From positions 1-34,895 of the forward strand of contig NZ_SDKD01000030.1 of assembly GCF_004521915.1 (NCBI RefSeq): a stretch of DNA of 34,895 nucleotides. The letters are read 5' to 3'. The position numbers and the translations under genes were made by a program. The notes below the pieces were generated by a model that had not been told where the DNA came from, did no database searches, and saw only the letters and a program-made list of their open reading frames with translations. Every line of letters begins with the position of its first letter. Position 1 is the stretch's first letter. The DNA is from Brevibacillus migulae (lineage in GTDB: Bacteria; Bacillota; Bacilli; Brevibacillales; Brevibacillaceae). Positions 7,653 to 14,599 of this stretch are shown piece after piece.

Positions 7653-8762
7653 ATGAGCGCTTCAAAAAAGAAAGAGTTATCCTATCGTCTGCCTGAAGAA
7701 TTTCAAGTGTTTGGCTTTTCCAAGGATTTGCTCGCCTGGTATGACAGCCAAAAGCGGGATCTGCCGTGGCGAATCAACCGCGACCCTTATCGTGTCTGGG
7801 TGTCCGAAATCATGCTGCAGCAGACTCGAGTCGAAACGGTAAAGCCTTATTACCAAAATTTCATGGAGAAGTTTCCGACTGTGGAAGCGTTGGCCGATGC
7901 GCCGGAGGATGAGGTGCTGAAGGCATGGGAAGGGCTGGGCTACTATTCCCGCGTGCGCAACCTGCAGGCGGCGGCCCGTGAAGTAAAAGCCAGCTATGGC
8001 GGCGTAGTTCCCGATACCCCTGAGGAGATTTCCAAGTTAAAAGGGATCGGCCCCTATACGGCAGGTGCGATTCTAAGCATTGCCTACGAAAAGCCGGAGC
8101 CAGCGGTCGATGGCAACGTGATGCGGGTCTTCTCCCGTCTGTTATTGATGGATGATGATATCGCCAAACCGGCTACGCGAATCAAGCTGGAGCATCTGAT
8201 CCGTCAGGTTATCCCAGAGGGGCGAGCGGGTGACTTTAATCAGGCCCTGATGGAGTTGGGAGCACTTGTCTGTGTGCCCCGTACACCGCAATGCCTGACC
8301 TGTCCGGTTTTCGACTACTGTCTCGCCAGAAGGGAAGGCGTGCAGGAGGAGCTGCCGGTCAAGGGCAAAGCGAAGGCGCCACGCCCCGTCACTTACTTGG
8401 TGGCAGTGATTCGAAAAGGGGATCAAGTGCTGATTCACAAACGTCCGGAAAAAGGTCTCCTCGCAGGCATGTGGGAGTTCCCGATGGTGGAAACGGACGA
8501 GATCAAGTGGGCCGAAGACGTGCTGCCGGATCAGATCGCGCAGCGCTACGGCGTCGAATTGTTGGTAGAAAAGCCGCTTGCCCAGATTCAGCATACCTTT
8601 TCGCATTTGCAGTGGACGCTCCATGTCTATTTGTGCGAAGCAACGGGACAGGAAGATCTGGCCTCCACCGTTCGCTATGTACGGACAGATGAGCTGGAGC
8701 AATTTACGTTTTCGGTAGCCCATCACAAAATTATTGAGGCGCTTCGCTTGGCGAGCAGCTAA
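7653..8762 (+). CDS. mutY: Adenine DNA glycosylase MutY
   Basis: Removes adenine mispaired with 8-oxoguanine in base-excision repair. 369 aa, normal for the family. Residues 23-230 form the HhH-GPD glycosylase: catalytic Glu52 (VSEIMLQQT), helix-hairpin-helix LKGIGPYTAGA (129-139), catalytic Asp153 (AVDGN), and the [4Fe-4S] cysteines 207, 214, 217 and 223 (C-X6-C-X2-C-X5-C). Residues 245-365 are the MutT-like domain that reads 8-oxoG, with FSHLQW at 316-321 matching its recognition motif. The order yfhP-mutY-fabL matches the B. subtilis yfhP-yfhQ-fabL block. AGGAG precedes ATG 7653. Confidence 0.97.
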   Translation: MSASKKKELSYRLPEEFQVFGFSKDLLAWYDSQKRDLPWRINRDPYRVWVSEIMLQQTRVETVKPYYQNFMEKFPTVEALADAPEDEVLKAWEGLGYYSRVRNLQAAAREVKASYGGVVPDTPEEISKLKGIGPYTAGAILSIAYEKPEPAVDGNVMRVFSRLLLMDDDIAKPATRIKLEHLIRQVIPEGRAGDFNQALMELGALVCVPRTPQCLTCPVFDYCLARREGVQEELPVKGKAKAPRPVTYLVAVIRKGDQVLIHKRPEKGLLAGMWEFPMVETDEIKWAEDVLPDQIAQRYGVELLVEKPLAQIQHTFSHLQWTLHVYLCEATGQEDLASTVRYVRTDELEQFTFSVAHHKIIEALRLASS

Positions 8763-8770
8763 CAAAAGGA

Positions 8771-8815
8771 AACTCCCTTGGCATCGATCGACAGACGATG
8801 TTCAAGGGAGTTTTT
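8771..8815. terminator. Bidirectional terminator after mutY
   Basis: Outer stem AACTCCCTT (8771-8779) with AAGGGAGTT (8804-8812), inner stem CATCG (8782-8786) with CGATG (8796-8800), and T tract 8811-8815. The leftward reading also has T-rich sequence and can end the small gene at 8819-8980. Confidence 0.85.
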
Positions 8816-8818
8816 GCA

Positions 8819-8980
8819 TTACAAGCGCGTACAGTATTCAGGCAGCTGGGAGATTTGCTCCCAGCGTTTGCTTTCCAATTGTTGAATCATTTGCTGTTGC
8901 TGATAGTGGCTAGCCACTTCTTCCGGCTTCACCTTTTTGCGTTCAATAATGACCGTGAACAGGATCATTGGGATTTGCAT
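8819..8980 (-). CDS. YrzI-like small protein, copy 1 (53 aa)
   Basis: 53-aa protein: a short hydrophobic N-terminus (MQIPMILFTVIIERKK) followed by a charged, Gln-rich helix (EEVASHYQQQQMIQQLESKR) and a C-terminal QLPEYCTRL. The strong ribosome site GAGGAGG lies 7 nt before ATG 8980. The pattern recalls the YrzI family of very small Bacillus proteins, often encoded in tandem and suspected to be sporulation-linked; this assignment is by resemblance only. It is the same length as, and alignable over its whole length to, the product at 9136-9297 (hydrophobic start, IER, acidic/Gln helix, PE(Y/F), terminal R plus L/I). Too short for usual ORF finders. Confidence 0.7.
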   Translation of the reverse strand: MQIPMILFTVIIERKKVKPEEVASHYQQQQMIQQLESKRWEQISQLPEYCTRL

Positions 8981-9016
8981 CGCTTATTCCCTCCTCTCCA
9001 AAATAGCGTTCGCCAG

Positions 9017-9082
9017 TCAGGTGCCATCCAGCGCCTTGGCGGTTGTGAATTTAAACAAATGGCGACGTTGACGTCTTTTCAT
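9017..9082 (-). CDS. Possible 21-aa basic peptide between the YrzI-like genes
   Basis: ATG 9082 is preceded by a near-perfect ribosome site AAAGGAGG with 8-nt spacing. The peptide begins MKRRQRRHLFKF and ends KALDGT: strongly basic at the N-terminus, no membrane segment. An overlapping out-of-frame ATG also follows the ribosome site and gives only 12 codons. I do not recognise the peptide. It sits between two paralogous 53-aa genes on the same strand and could be a real micropeptide, a translational coupler, or the remains of another small gene. Confidence 0.4.
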   Translation of the reverse strand: MKRRQRRHLFKFTTAKALDGT

Positions 9083-9135
9083 TTGACATTCCTCCTTTGG
9101 ATAGAAAGCTAAAACCATATGGTTGTTGTAAGAAA

Positions 9136-9297
9136 CTAGATGCGGCTCACAAATTCAGGATATTGGGCAGCAGACACCTTGAAAGCTTCCGCAGCTTGGT
9201 TCAAATACTGCTCACGTTGGTATTCCGCGATCTGCTCCGCACGAGAAGCAACGTTGCGCTCGATTTTGATGTGGAAAAAAATGAAGTTGAATATCAT
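9136..9297 (-). CDS. YrzI-like small protein, copy 2 (53 aa)
   Basis: 53 aa: hydrophobic N-terminus MIFNFIFFHIKIER, then an acidic/Gln-rich helix (AEQIAEYQREQYLNQAAEAF) and the C-terminus QYPEFVSRI. ATG 9297 follows an extended ribosome site AAGGGAGGTGATC, among the strongest in the window, so it is very likely translated. Same length and layout as the product at 8819-8980; the two look like an old tandem duplication. Resembles YrzI-family small proteins (function unknown, suspected sporulation-related). It has its own promoter with an internal inverted repeat at 9319-9347. Confidence 0.75.
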   Translation of the reverse strand: MIFNFIFFHIKIERNVASRAEQIAEYQREQYLNQAAEAFKVSAAQYPEFVSRI

Positions 9298-9318
9298 ACA
9301 CGATCACCTCCCTTCAAA

Positions 9319-9347
9319 GAAATAGATTACAATTTTGTAAAATTCAA
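9319..9347 (-). promoter_or_regulatory. Promoter with operator-like inverted repeat for the copy-2 YrzI-like gene
   Basis: Read leftward: -35 TTGAAT (9342-9347), 17-bp spacer, -10 TATTTC (9319-9324). The spacer contains the inverted repeat TTACAA-AA-TTGTAA (9327-9340), which lies exactly where a repressor would block polymerase. The -10 is imperfect, so an alternative sigma factor is possible. Confidence 0.45.
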
Positions 9348-9362
9348 CCACATTCAGGATAC

Positions 9363-9397
9363 AAAAAGGCCGTAGTTGCATATGCTTCCTACGGCCT
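9363..9397 (-). terminator. Leftward terminator, copy A of a tandem pair
   Basis: Stem AGGCCGTAG (9367-9375) with CTACGGCCT (9389-9397); read leftward it is followed by a T run (A run at 9363-9367). Confidence 0.75.
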
Positions 9398-9415
9398 CAT
9401 CTCTGAAAAAGGGTG

Positions 9416-9450
9416 CAAAAAGACCGTAAGTCTAGTAGCACCTACGGTCT
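9416..9450 (-). terminator. Leftward terminator, copy B of a tandem pair
   Basis: Stem AGACCGTA (9421-9428) with TACGGTCT (9443-9450), T run read leftward at 9416-9421. It is a diverged duplicate of the hairpin at 9367-9397; the third base pair differs (G-C in one, A-T in the other) with pairing kept, so the stem is under selection. Confidence 0.75.
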
Positions 9451-9487
9451 CGTTCGCACGTAACAATTGTTTTGACGATAAGGATCC

Positions 9488-9574
9488 TTATCGTACGCCG
9501 AAGTAGGAGGTACTACCGTATGAAGTTCCTGTTACTTTATCCAGAGCCGGTGCGACGAAAACAGTCATCAACAT
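9488..9574 (-). CDS. 28-aa peptide with own promoter and terminators
   Basis: ATG 9574 follows the ribosome site GAAGGAGGTTACC, near-perfect to the 16S tail. The peptide starts MLMTVFVAPALDKV, continues with a Thr/Ser/Tyr/Gly-rich stretch and ends SYFGVR. No membrane segment or known family. Its stop codon lies inside a perfect 18-bp palindrome CGATAAGGATCCTTATCG (9476-9493). A promoter (9612-9640) and two tandem terminators (9421, 9367) would give a transcript of roughly 190-240 nt, so a small RNA with a coding portion is another reading. On the opposite strand, a 20-codon ORF (ATG 9520, with AGGAGG at 9505-9510) overlaps it; I see no promoter for that one. Confidence 0.6.
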   Translation of the reverse strand: MLMTVFVAPALDKVTGTSYGSTSYFGVR

Positions 9575-9611
9575 TTTGGTAACCTCCTTCCTTGTGATTG
9601 AATGTACTCAT

Positions 9612-9640
9612 AGAATATTGGAAAATCCTTCCCTTGTAAA
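9612..9640 (-). promoter_or_regulatory. Promoter of the 28-aa peptide gene
   Basis: Read leftward: -35 TTTACA (9635-9640), 17-bp spacer, -10 TATTCT (9612-9617), 38 bp before the start codon. Good SigA match. Confidence 0.65.
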
Positions 9641-9728
9641 GAGGTTTATTAAGAAAAATAAAAAGAAAGTTTATTCAGAAAAAACACTCAGTTCAAGCGT
9701 TTGGGGCTTCGCGGATACCTTGGAAAGG

Positions 9729-9769
9729 AAAAGTACCACACGGCTTGCGCATTCTTACAAGCCATGTGG
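9729..9769 (-). terminator. Terminator of the 74-aa gene
   Basis: Stem CCACA-c-GGCTTG (9736-9747) with CAAGCC-a-TGTGG (9758-9769), 12 positions with one mismatch, followed leftward by a short T-rich run (9729-9733). The stretch 9641-9728 is A/T-rich and holds nothing else I can assign. Confidence 0.6.
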
Positions 9770-9779
9770 CAGCGTCTAG

Positions 9780-10004
9780 TCAGTCATATACTGGCACAGA
9801 AGAATGATCCCAGCCTCCGCGATCTCCGCCTACAGGTCCTCGGGCTTCCAGCTCATGGATCACCTTCGAATGCAAAGAGACACCCTCGGCATTCAAATAG
9901 GCGGCCAGCTCCGACATGGCGTGATGAAAGTAAAGAAGCTCATTCAGTTCCCATTGTTTCACCGGTGTCATGGTCAATTCGGAAAGCTCTCGTCCTATAT
10001 ACAC
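9780..10004 (-). CDS. Small conserved hypothetical protein (74 aa)
   Basis: GTG start at 10004, preceded by AGGGGGAT; an internal ATG (codon 12) lacks a ribosome site. The sequence is soluble, with a helix (PVKQWELNELLYFHHAMSEL) and a second (AAYLNAEGVSLHSKVIHELE), then a Gly/Asp-rich tail ending GGWDHSSVPVYD. I do not recognise the family. In B. subtilis the short gene yfhS occupies a comparable place between mutY and fabL, but I cannot confirm homology by eye. Terminators on both sides make it monocistronic. Confidence 0.7.
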   Translation of the reverse strand: MYIGRELSELTMTPVKQWELNELLYFHHAMSELAAYLNAEGVSLHSKVIHELEARGPVGGDRGGWDHSSVPVYD

Positions 10005-10060
10005 GGTTCATCCCCCTTTTCGCACCTTTCTAATATGTTCCAGAAGGAAGCGATTCATGC

Positions 10061-10085
10061 AAAACAGCCCCCGGTTACCGAGGGC
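10061..10085 (-). terminator. Terminator overlapping the DUF3999 stop codon
   Basis: Stem GCCCCCGG (10067-10074) with CCGAGGGC (10078-10085), one mismatch; the 3-nt loop is the stop codon itself (10075-10077). T-rich read leftward at 10061-10064. Confidence 0.65.
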
Positions 10086-11331
10086 CGTTCACTTGCTTCA
10101 TGGTACGCACAAGCATATATCCGACAGCGATGACAGCCGCGATCAGGATGCCTGGCAAAAGAAAGGGAAAGCGTTCCGTAAAAGGTTGCTCCTCGGGAGG
10201 CGGGCCTTGGTAGCCAGGATTCTGCTGACCGTATCGCATGACAGCATCCGGTGTACTGCCGGTAGCTTGCGAGAGGAATTCACCGACGTCATAGCTTGGC
10301 GCAGACAGCTCCGGATTCCCCCAGTACGCTTTCAAAGGGAACGGTGCTTTCACATTGGCCGGAGCCTTAACCAGCAACCGGACAGGGTATGTTCGGACCG
10401 TTACGCTATCGATCGGAATGGGCGCATTGTCCTCATCCGCGATCCGTAAGCGCAAAAACCGGTAGGAAACGGGAGGATAGGAGACGCTCAGCCATTCATC
10501 TGTCGCATCGAGTCCTCGATACACATAGGAGCTTTGAATCGGCTCCCAATTTTCCGTACGCGTATGGCTTCCTTCCAGCACGACCTGCCGATGAAAGCCA
10601 AACTCTTTTGTGCGGATAGAAAAAACGCTGGAAACGGCATGCGGATGAATCAGATCAGCCAGTACCATAGTTTCCCTCGGTTGCTCATGTGTCACAGAAA
10701 AGCTTGGCGTCCATTCGTTTCCGTTGACAGTGCCTTTTGCCTCATTGGCAATGATCGCATAAACACCCGCTACTGGATGCTCGCCATCGTTTGATTTGGT
10801 CAACAAGACACGTAAGTACGGATACTCAATTCCAGCAAGATCAAGCTCATTGGTGCGTCCTTCGATGCCGAACAGAGTGATCGGCCGCAGCTTTTGCCAG
10901 GTGGAGTTATCACTGCTTCCAAATAACTCCCCTTTGACGACATACGGCTCGCCGGAAAGCTGGATGCGCAAGGCAGTGGGCTTTTCTTGAAGGGTGTCGA
11001 GTTTTACCGTGAACCCATAGCTGCCATCGGGAAATGTCCCTGTGTTGATCGTTTCGACAGCTGCTTCCTGCCGTACGGGAGCATCGACGGCCGGTTCCTC
11101 TGGCAGCCTGGCGTAACCAATCTCCTGTTCTCCGGAAAACAGGCGCAGATCATGCAGATCGGGAGAAAGGGTGGAGAACAGCCCCGGATCCAGCTCCAGC
11201 GTGAAAAAGCGTTTGTTTGCTTCGATACTCATGTCCTCAGACATATGCGCGAAGCTTTGGCGTTCCGCAGCGGCTGCCGTGATGCTGGTTGAAAAGAGCA
11301 TCATGGCAGCAAGGCACACTTGCAATCTCAT
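10075..11331 (-). CDS. DUF3999 family envelope protein, partner of DUF2339
   Basis: 418 aa from ATG 11331. Residues 1-22 are a signal peptide (MRLQVCLAAMMLFSTSITAA), the middle is a beta-rich extracytoplasmic region with two discoidin-like (galactose-binding-like) blocks, for example GELFGSSDNSTWQKL near residue 145 and RQVVLEGSHTRTENWEPI near residue 260, and one C-terminal helix (FPFLLPGILIAAVIAVGYML) anchors it before a short basic tail. The open frame extends upstream into the DUF2339 gene; ATG 11337 is only 2 nt from the AGAGGAG site, so ATG 11331 (8 nt) is preferred. DUF3999 and DUF2339 genes are commonly adjacent, suggesting one envelope complex of unknown function. The 16-bp spacing implies coupled translation. 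Confidence 0.85.
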   Translation of the reverse strand: MRLQVCLAAMMLFSTSITAAAAERQSFAHMSEDMSIEANKRFFTLELDPGLFSTLSPDLHDLRLFSGEQEIGYARLPEEPAVDAPVRQEAAVETINTGTFPDGSYGFTVKLDTLQEKPTALRIQLSGEPYVVKGELFGSSDNSTWQKLRPITLFGIEGRTNELDLAGIEYPYLRVLLTKSNDGEHPVAGVYAIIANEAKGTVNGNEWTPSFSVTHEQPRETMVLADLIHPHAVSSVFSIRTKEFGFHRQVVLEGSHTRTENWEPIQSSYVYRGLDATDEWLSVSYPPVSYRFLRLRIADEDNAPIPIDSVTVRTYPVRLLVKAPANVKAPFPLKAYWGNPELSAPSYDVGEFLSQATGSTPDAVMRYGQQNPGYQGPPPEEQPFTERFPFLLPGILIAAVIAVGYMLVRTMKQVNGPR

Positions 11332-11347
11332 CGGCATGACTCCTCTT

Positions 11348-13111
11348 TTAAAGCAAATGCTTCTTTTTCTGGTAGATAAACGAGATGCCCAGGCTGAGCA
11401 GACCAAGCACAATAAACAGCAAAATTTTAAAGATGGTCGCAAGCTCGGCCAGATCGATGAAAAAGGCTTTCAGGATCACAAGCCCGATTAAACCGAGCGC
11501 CGTAAAGCGAAGCGTCCGACTATGCCGCTTCAGCCCAATCACAAACAGGGAGATCGCATACAGCATCCAAATGATGCTTAACGAGATTTGCCGTGGTGAA
11601 GAGAAGAAATCGGTTTCGATCAGGGAGAAATAATGCTCGTTTTGCAGCGTCAAAAATTCAAACAGGAAGAAAAGCAGCAGTCCCTTCAAGACGCGGGCGA
11701 CAGTCGGTTTCTCCTCCTGCAGCCTGGCGATTCCGTAGTAGGCTGCAAGCATGAAGAGCGCCATCAGTGTAGGGATATTCAACAGGAACAGATCTTCATA
11801 TTCAAGATTGAACAACTCAATCTGCGTCGCGCATGTTCCGAGAGCAAGAACGATCATGCTTCCGTAAAACAGTCTTGGCACCTGCAGACGTTTTGCCATG
11901 TACGCCAAACCGATGGCTTCTGCCAACCATGCCATGCCAATCGAGAACCCTTCGAGCTGCAGGGGAATTGCCAATGTTACAAAGATAAAGGCAACGATGA
12001 ACAGGCTGTAAGTCTGCATCCGATCGCTCCGGTTCAGGCGATGGGACAAGCGGCTGAGGTACATATACAGGATCGCCAGCAAGAGCACGTAAAACCCGAT
12101 ATAGTCGCTATCGAAAAGATCGGTAATCAGCAAACTGCTCTCTCCGAGGAAAAACATGGCATTCATCAGGATCAGGGAAACATCTCCGCCCGTTGACGTG
12201 CGTTTCTGACGAATATTGTAGATTGAGGCGATCCCGAGAAAATAGAGAAAGAGGATGACGGAATAAACAAGCGAGCTGACTTCATCATGAGGCGAAAAGG
12301 TGAAAAAGCCGATCGCACCGATGACGAGCGCAAGATGACTGAAAGCAAAGCTCAGGTAACGCAGCGAGTTCCATTTCTGATAGATCGATACAGCCAATAC
12401 GCCGCCTGTGAGCAACGCATAGTAAGCATAGTAACCTACCAGGCTGCCGCTTTCTTCTCCGACGAGAAAAGGAGTCGTATAGCCGCCAATGATTCCGAGA
12501 ATGGCGATGGTTAAAGATTTGTGCCGGATCGCCATGAAGACGGTTAGCACGGTAATCAGCGCCATCATCGCAAAGGCAAGCAGCGAAGGGATCAACTCGT
12601 AAAAATTGTAGGCCGCATAAATGGAAAAGAAGAGTGCCAGGCTGCCGCCGCCGAGTAGCCCTTGGGCATAGCCGGAATATTTCTCCCGCAGCTTTTCGCC
12701 AAATCCAAACATGGCCAACCCGAGCAAAATGCCCAGCGAGACCCGGCCAATCGGTCCGATCCAAGCATTATCAATGGAATATTTCAAGAAATAGGCCAAT
12801 CCTAAAATAACAGCTACGACACCGATCCGATTCAACCAGGTGCCGCCGATTTTCATTTCCAGCTCCTTATCCCGGCGTTGGTCAGGTGCGGGAGGTGGTG
12901 GCGGAGACGCGCTTGGCTGCTCGGCAGCTGCCGGAGTCTCAGTCTGGAGCGGGGCAATGACAGCGGGAGGCTGCTCAGCTGCCTGGTGGTGAGCTGCGGT
13001 GCGGATCGCCAGCTCATTCTCCAGGTTGGTGAGCCGCAGCATCACTTCTTGTTGATTGCGCTTCAACATGTGGATGTCCCGCTGTATTTCTTCTAAGGAT
13101 CTTTGCTTCAA
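11348..13111 (-). CDS. DUF2339 family polytopic membrane protein
   Basis: 587 aa from TTG 13111. Residues 1-40 form a coiled coil (SLEEIQRDIHMLKRNQQEVMLRL...), residues 50-85 a Pro/Ala-rich linker, and the rest about 16-18 hydrophobic helices, starting with the family signature IGGTWLNRIGVVAVILGLAYFLKY-like segment (GGTWLNRIGVVA near residue 92). The frame is open to TTG 13132, but AAGGGAG 8 nt before TTG 13111 picks that start. It may act with the downstream DUF3999 protein; no biochemical role is established for the family. An extended -10 promoter is visible at 13153-13161. Confidence 0.88.
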   Translation of the reverse strand: MKQRSLEEIQRDIHMLKRNQQEVMLRLTNLENELAIRTAAHHQAAEQPPAVIAPLQTETPAAAEQPSASPPPPPAPDQRRDKELEMKIGGTWLNRIGVVAVILGLAYFLKYSIDNAWIGPIGRVSLGILLGLAMFGFGEKLREKYSGYAQGLLGGGSLALFFSIYAAYNFYELIPSLLAFAMMALITVLTVFMAIRHKSLTIAILGIIGGYTTPFLVGEESGSLVGYYAYYALLTGGVLAVSIYQKWNSLRYLSFAFSHLALVIGAIGFFTFSPHDEVSSLVYSVILFLYFLGIASIYNIRQKRTSTGGDVSLILMNAMFFLGESSLLITDLFDSDYIGFYVLLLAILYMYLSRLSHRLNRSDRMQTYSLFIVAFIFVTLAIPLQLEGFSIGMAWLAEAIGLAYMAKRLQVPRLFYGSMIVLALGTCATQIELFNLEYEDLFLLNIPTLMALFMLAAYYGIARLQEEKPTVARVLKGLLLFFLFEFLTLQNEHYFSLIETDFFSSPRQISLSIIWMLYAISLFVIGLKRHSRTLRFTALGLIGLVILKAFFIDLAELATIFKILLFIVLGLLSLGISFIYQKKKHLL

Positions 13112-13152
13112 AGGAATTGCTCCCTTCCCCAAAATTGGAAATGCTTTAATTT

Positions 13153-13161
13153 ATTATAGCA
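13153..13161 (-). promoter_or_regulatory. Extended -10 promoter of the DUF2339-DUF3999 operon
   Basis: Read leftward TGC-TATAAT: consensus -10 with the TGn extension; the -35 region is poor. Confidence 0.5.
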
Positions 13162-13188
13162 GATGTGTATGATAAGAAGGGAGCGTTT

Positions 13189-13205
13189 TTAGTACCTGAT
13201 AATAA
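13189..13205 (+). promoter_or_regulatory. Possible FapR-like operator before fabL
   Basis: TTAGTACCTGATAATAA shares its left half (TTAGTACCT) with the FapR operator as I remember it from B. subtilis fatty-acid genes, and its right half is an imperfect inverted copy. A further TTAGTAC follows at 13209-13215. It lies 26 bp before the fabL start, overlapping the presumed core promoter. FapR represses lipid synthesis genes and is released by malonyl-CoA. Match by eye only. Confidence 0.4.
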
Positions 13206-13230
13206 TAGTTAGTACATAGGAGGCATAACC

Positions 13231-13992
13231 ATGGCAACCCGAAATGGAAAAGTAGCGTTAGTAACCGGAGGAACCCGCGGAATCGGAAAAGCGATTGCGC
13301 ATCAGCTGGCAGATCAGGGCTACGATCTGGTATTGAATTATCTGCGCAACCGGACGGCTGCAAAAGAAACGGCAGCTGAGCTGGAAGCAAAAGGCGTGCG
13401 CGTTCACCTGATGAAAGCCAATGTAGGCGATGTTAGCAAAATCAAGGAATTGTTTTCTCAGATTGAACAAGAATGCGGCAGACTGGATATACTGGTAAAT
13501 AATGCTGCATCCGGCGTGCTGCGCCCGCTGATGGAGCTGGAAGAAAGCCATTGGGATTGGACAATGGAAATCAACAGCAAAGCATTGCTGTTCTGTGCAC
13601 AGGAAGCGGCTAAGCTGATGATGAAAACAGGCGAAGGCGGAAAGATTGTCAGCCTCTCCAGCCTCGGCTCGATCCGCGTCTTGGAAAATTACACAGCGGT
13701 TGGCGTATCCAAAGCAGCGTTGGAAGCATTGACGCGCTATTTGGCCGTAGAGCTTGCTCCGCACAACATCGTGGTAAATGCTGTGTCCGGCGGCGCTGTC
13801 GACACGGATGCATTGCGCCATTTCCCGAATCGTGAGGAACTGCTGCAAAGCTCGGCGAACCGTACGCCTGCAGGACGTATCGTAGAACCGGAAGATTTGG
13901 CCAATGCCGTGATGTTTCTCTTGTCCGACAAGGCTTGGATGGTTCGCGGACAGACGTTGATCGTGGATGGCGGCATTTCCTTGCTGACCTAA
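13231..13992 (+). CDS. fabL: Enoyl-[acyl-carrier-protein] reductase [NADPH] FabL
   Basis: Last step of each fatty-acid elongation cycle in the cytoplasm, reducing enoyl-ACP with NADPH. 253 aa. The SDR features are clear: cofactor loop TGGTRGIGKA (12-21), NNAASGVLRP (90-99), and catalytic Tyr154 and Lys161 with the six-residue spacing typical of FabL rather than ordinary SDRs (YTAVGVSK). Long identical blocks to B. subtilis FabL include LEALTRYLAVEL, VNAVSGGA, and TDALRHFPNRE (one change). TAGGAGG precedes ATG 13231. Position after mutY agrees with the B. subtilis block. FabL is one reason such species can be tolerant to triclosan. Confidence 0.95.
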   Translation: MATRNGKVALVTGGTRGIGKAIAHQLADQGYDLVLNYLRNRTAAKETAAELEAKGVRVHLMKANVGDVSKIKELFSQIEQECGRLDILVNNAASGVLRPLMELEESHWDWTMEINSKALLFCAQEAAKLMMKTGEGGKIVSLSSLGSIRVLENYTAVGVSKAALEALTRYLAVELAPHNIVVNAVSGGAVDTDALRHFPNREELLQSSANRTPAGRIVEPEDLANAVMFLLSDKAWMVRGQTLIVDGGISLLT

Positions 13993-14014
13993 AAAACTCC
14001 AGATGTGAACAAAG

Positions 14015-14043
14015 CAGACAAACTTGAACATCTAGTGTAAAAT
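14015..14043 (+). promoter_or_regulatory. Promoter of the GNAT gene at 14075
   Basis: -35 CAGACA (14015-14020), 17-bp spacer, -10 TAAAAT (14038-14043); ribosome site AAGGAGG follows at 14063-14069. Confidence 0.45.
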
Positions 14044-14074
14044 AGAGGGAGAAGGAAAGCTAAGGAGGCCAAGT

Positions 14075-14494
14075 ATGCTGATTCGAACCTTTCGTCTCGG
14101 GGACTATGCCGCAATAATGCGTATTTGGCAAGAAACCGGGCTTGATAAGACAGAGACGGAGTCGCTGGATTCTCTGGCGGCGCAACTTTCCTGGGACAGT
14201 GAACTGGTGATGGTTGCCGAGCTATCGGGAGAAGTAGTGGGTGTAGTCGTAGGCACGATTGATGGAACGCGTGCTTATTTTTATCGACTGGCGGTACTTC
14301 CGGATAAGCAGGGGACGGGGATTGGACGCAAACTGGTGGAAGCTCTGGAAAATCGTTTTCGCCAGCGGGGAGTGAATCGCGTGCTGATCATGGTGAATCA
14401 GGATAACCCGGAAATCCTCCCGTTTTATCATTCACTTGGCTATGAGCTCCAAAAATATGTTACACTTTCCAAAAAACTCTCTTCTTACACATAG
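14075..14494 (+). CDS. GNAT family N-acetyltransferase
   Basis: 139-aa acetyl-CoA-dependent acetyltransferase with the complete single-domain GNAT fold. Motif A is RLAVLPDKQGTGIGRKLVEAL (Q/RxxGxG/A loop QGTGIG near residue 81-86); motif B is LPFYHSLGYEL near residue 114-124. The short acidic N-terminal helix region (IWQETGLDKTET) is where the substrate would sit; substrate unknown. TAAGGAGG places the start at ATG 14075. It lies between fabL and the DUF402 gene on the same strand. Confidence 0.88.
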   Translation: MLIRTFRLGDYAAIMRIWQETGLDKTETESLDSLAAQLSWDSELVMVAELSGEVVGVVVGTIDGTRAYFYRLAVLPDKQGTGIGRKLVEALENRFRQRGVNRVLIMVNQDNPEILPFYHSLGYELQKYVTLSKKLSSYT

Positions 14495-14599
14495 GATGTC
14501 AGCCATCCCAAAGCTGGTTGTTTGCGTTTAAATCGTTCACGTGGGGTATTGCTTGCCAGTTTCATCCCCGCTACAGAGAAGAGAAGAAAGGGGAGAGTC

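Noticed and set aside
9520..9582. 20-codon plus-strand ORF inside the 28-aa peptide region
   Set aside because: It has AGGAGG upstream but no promoter or terminator on that strand; the minus-strand unit is better supported.
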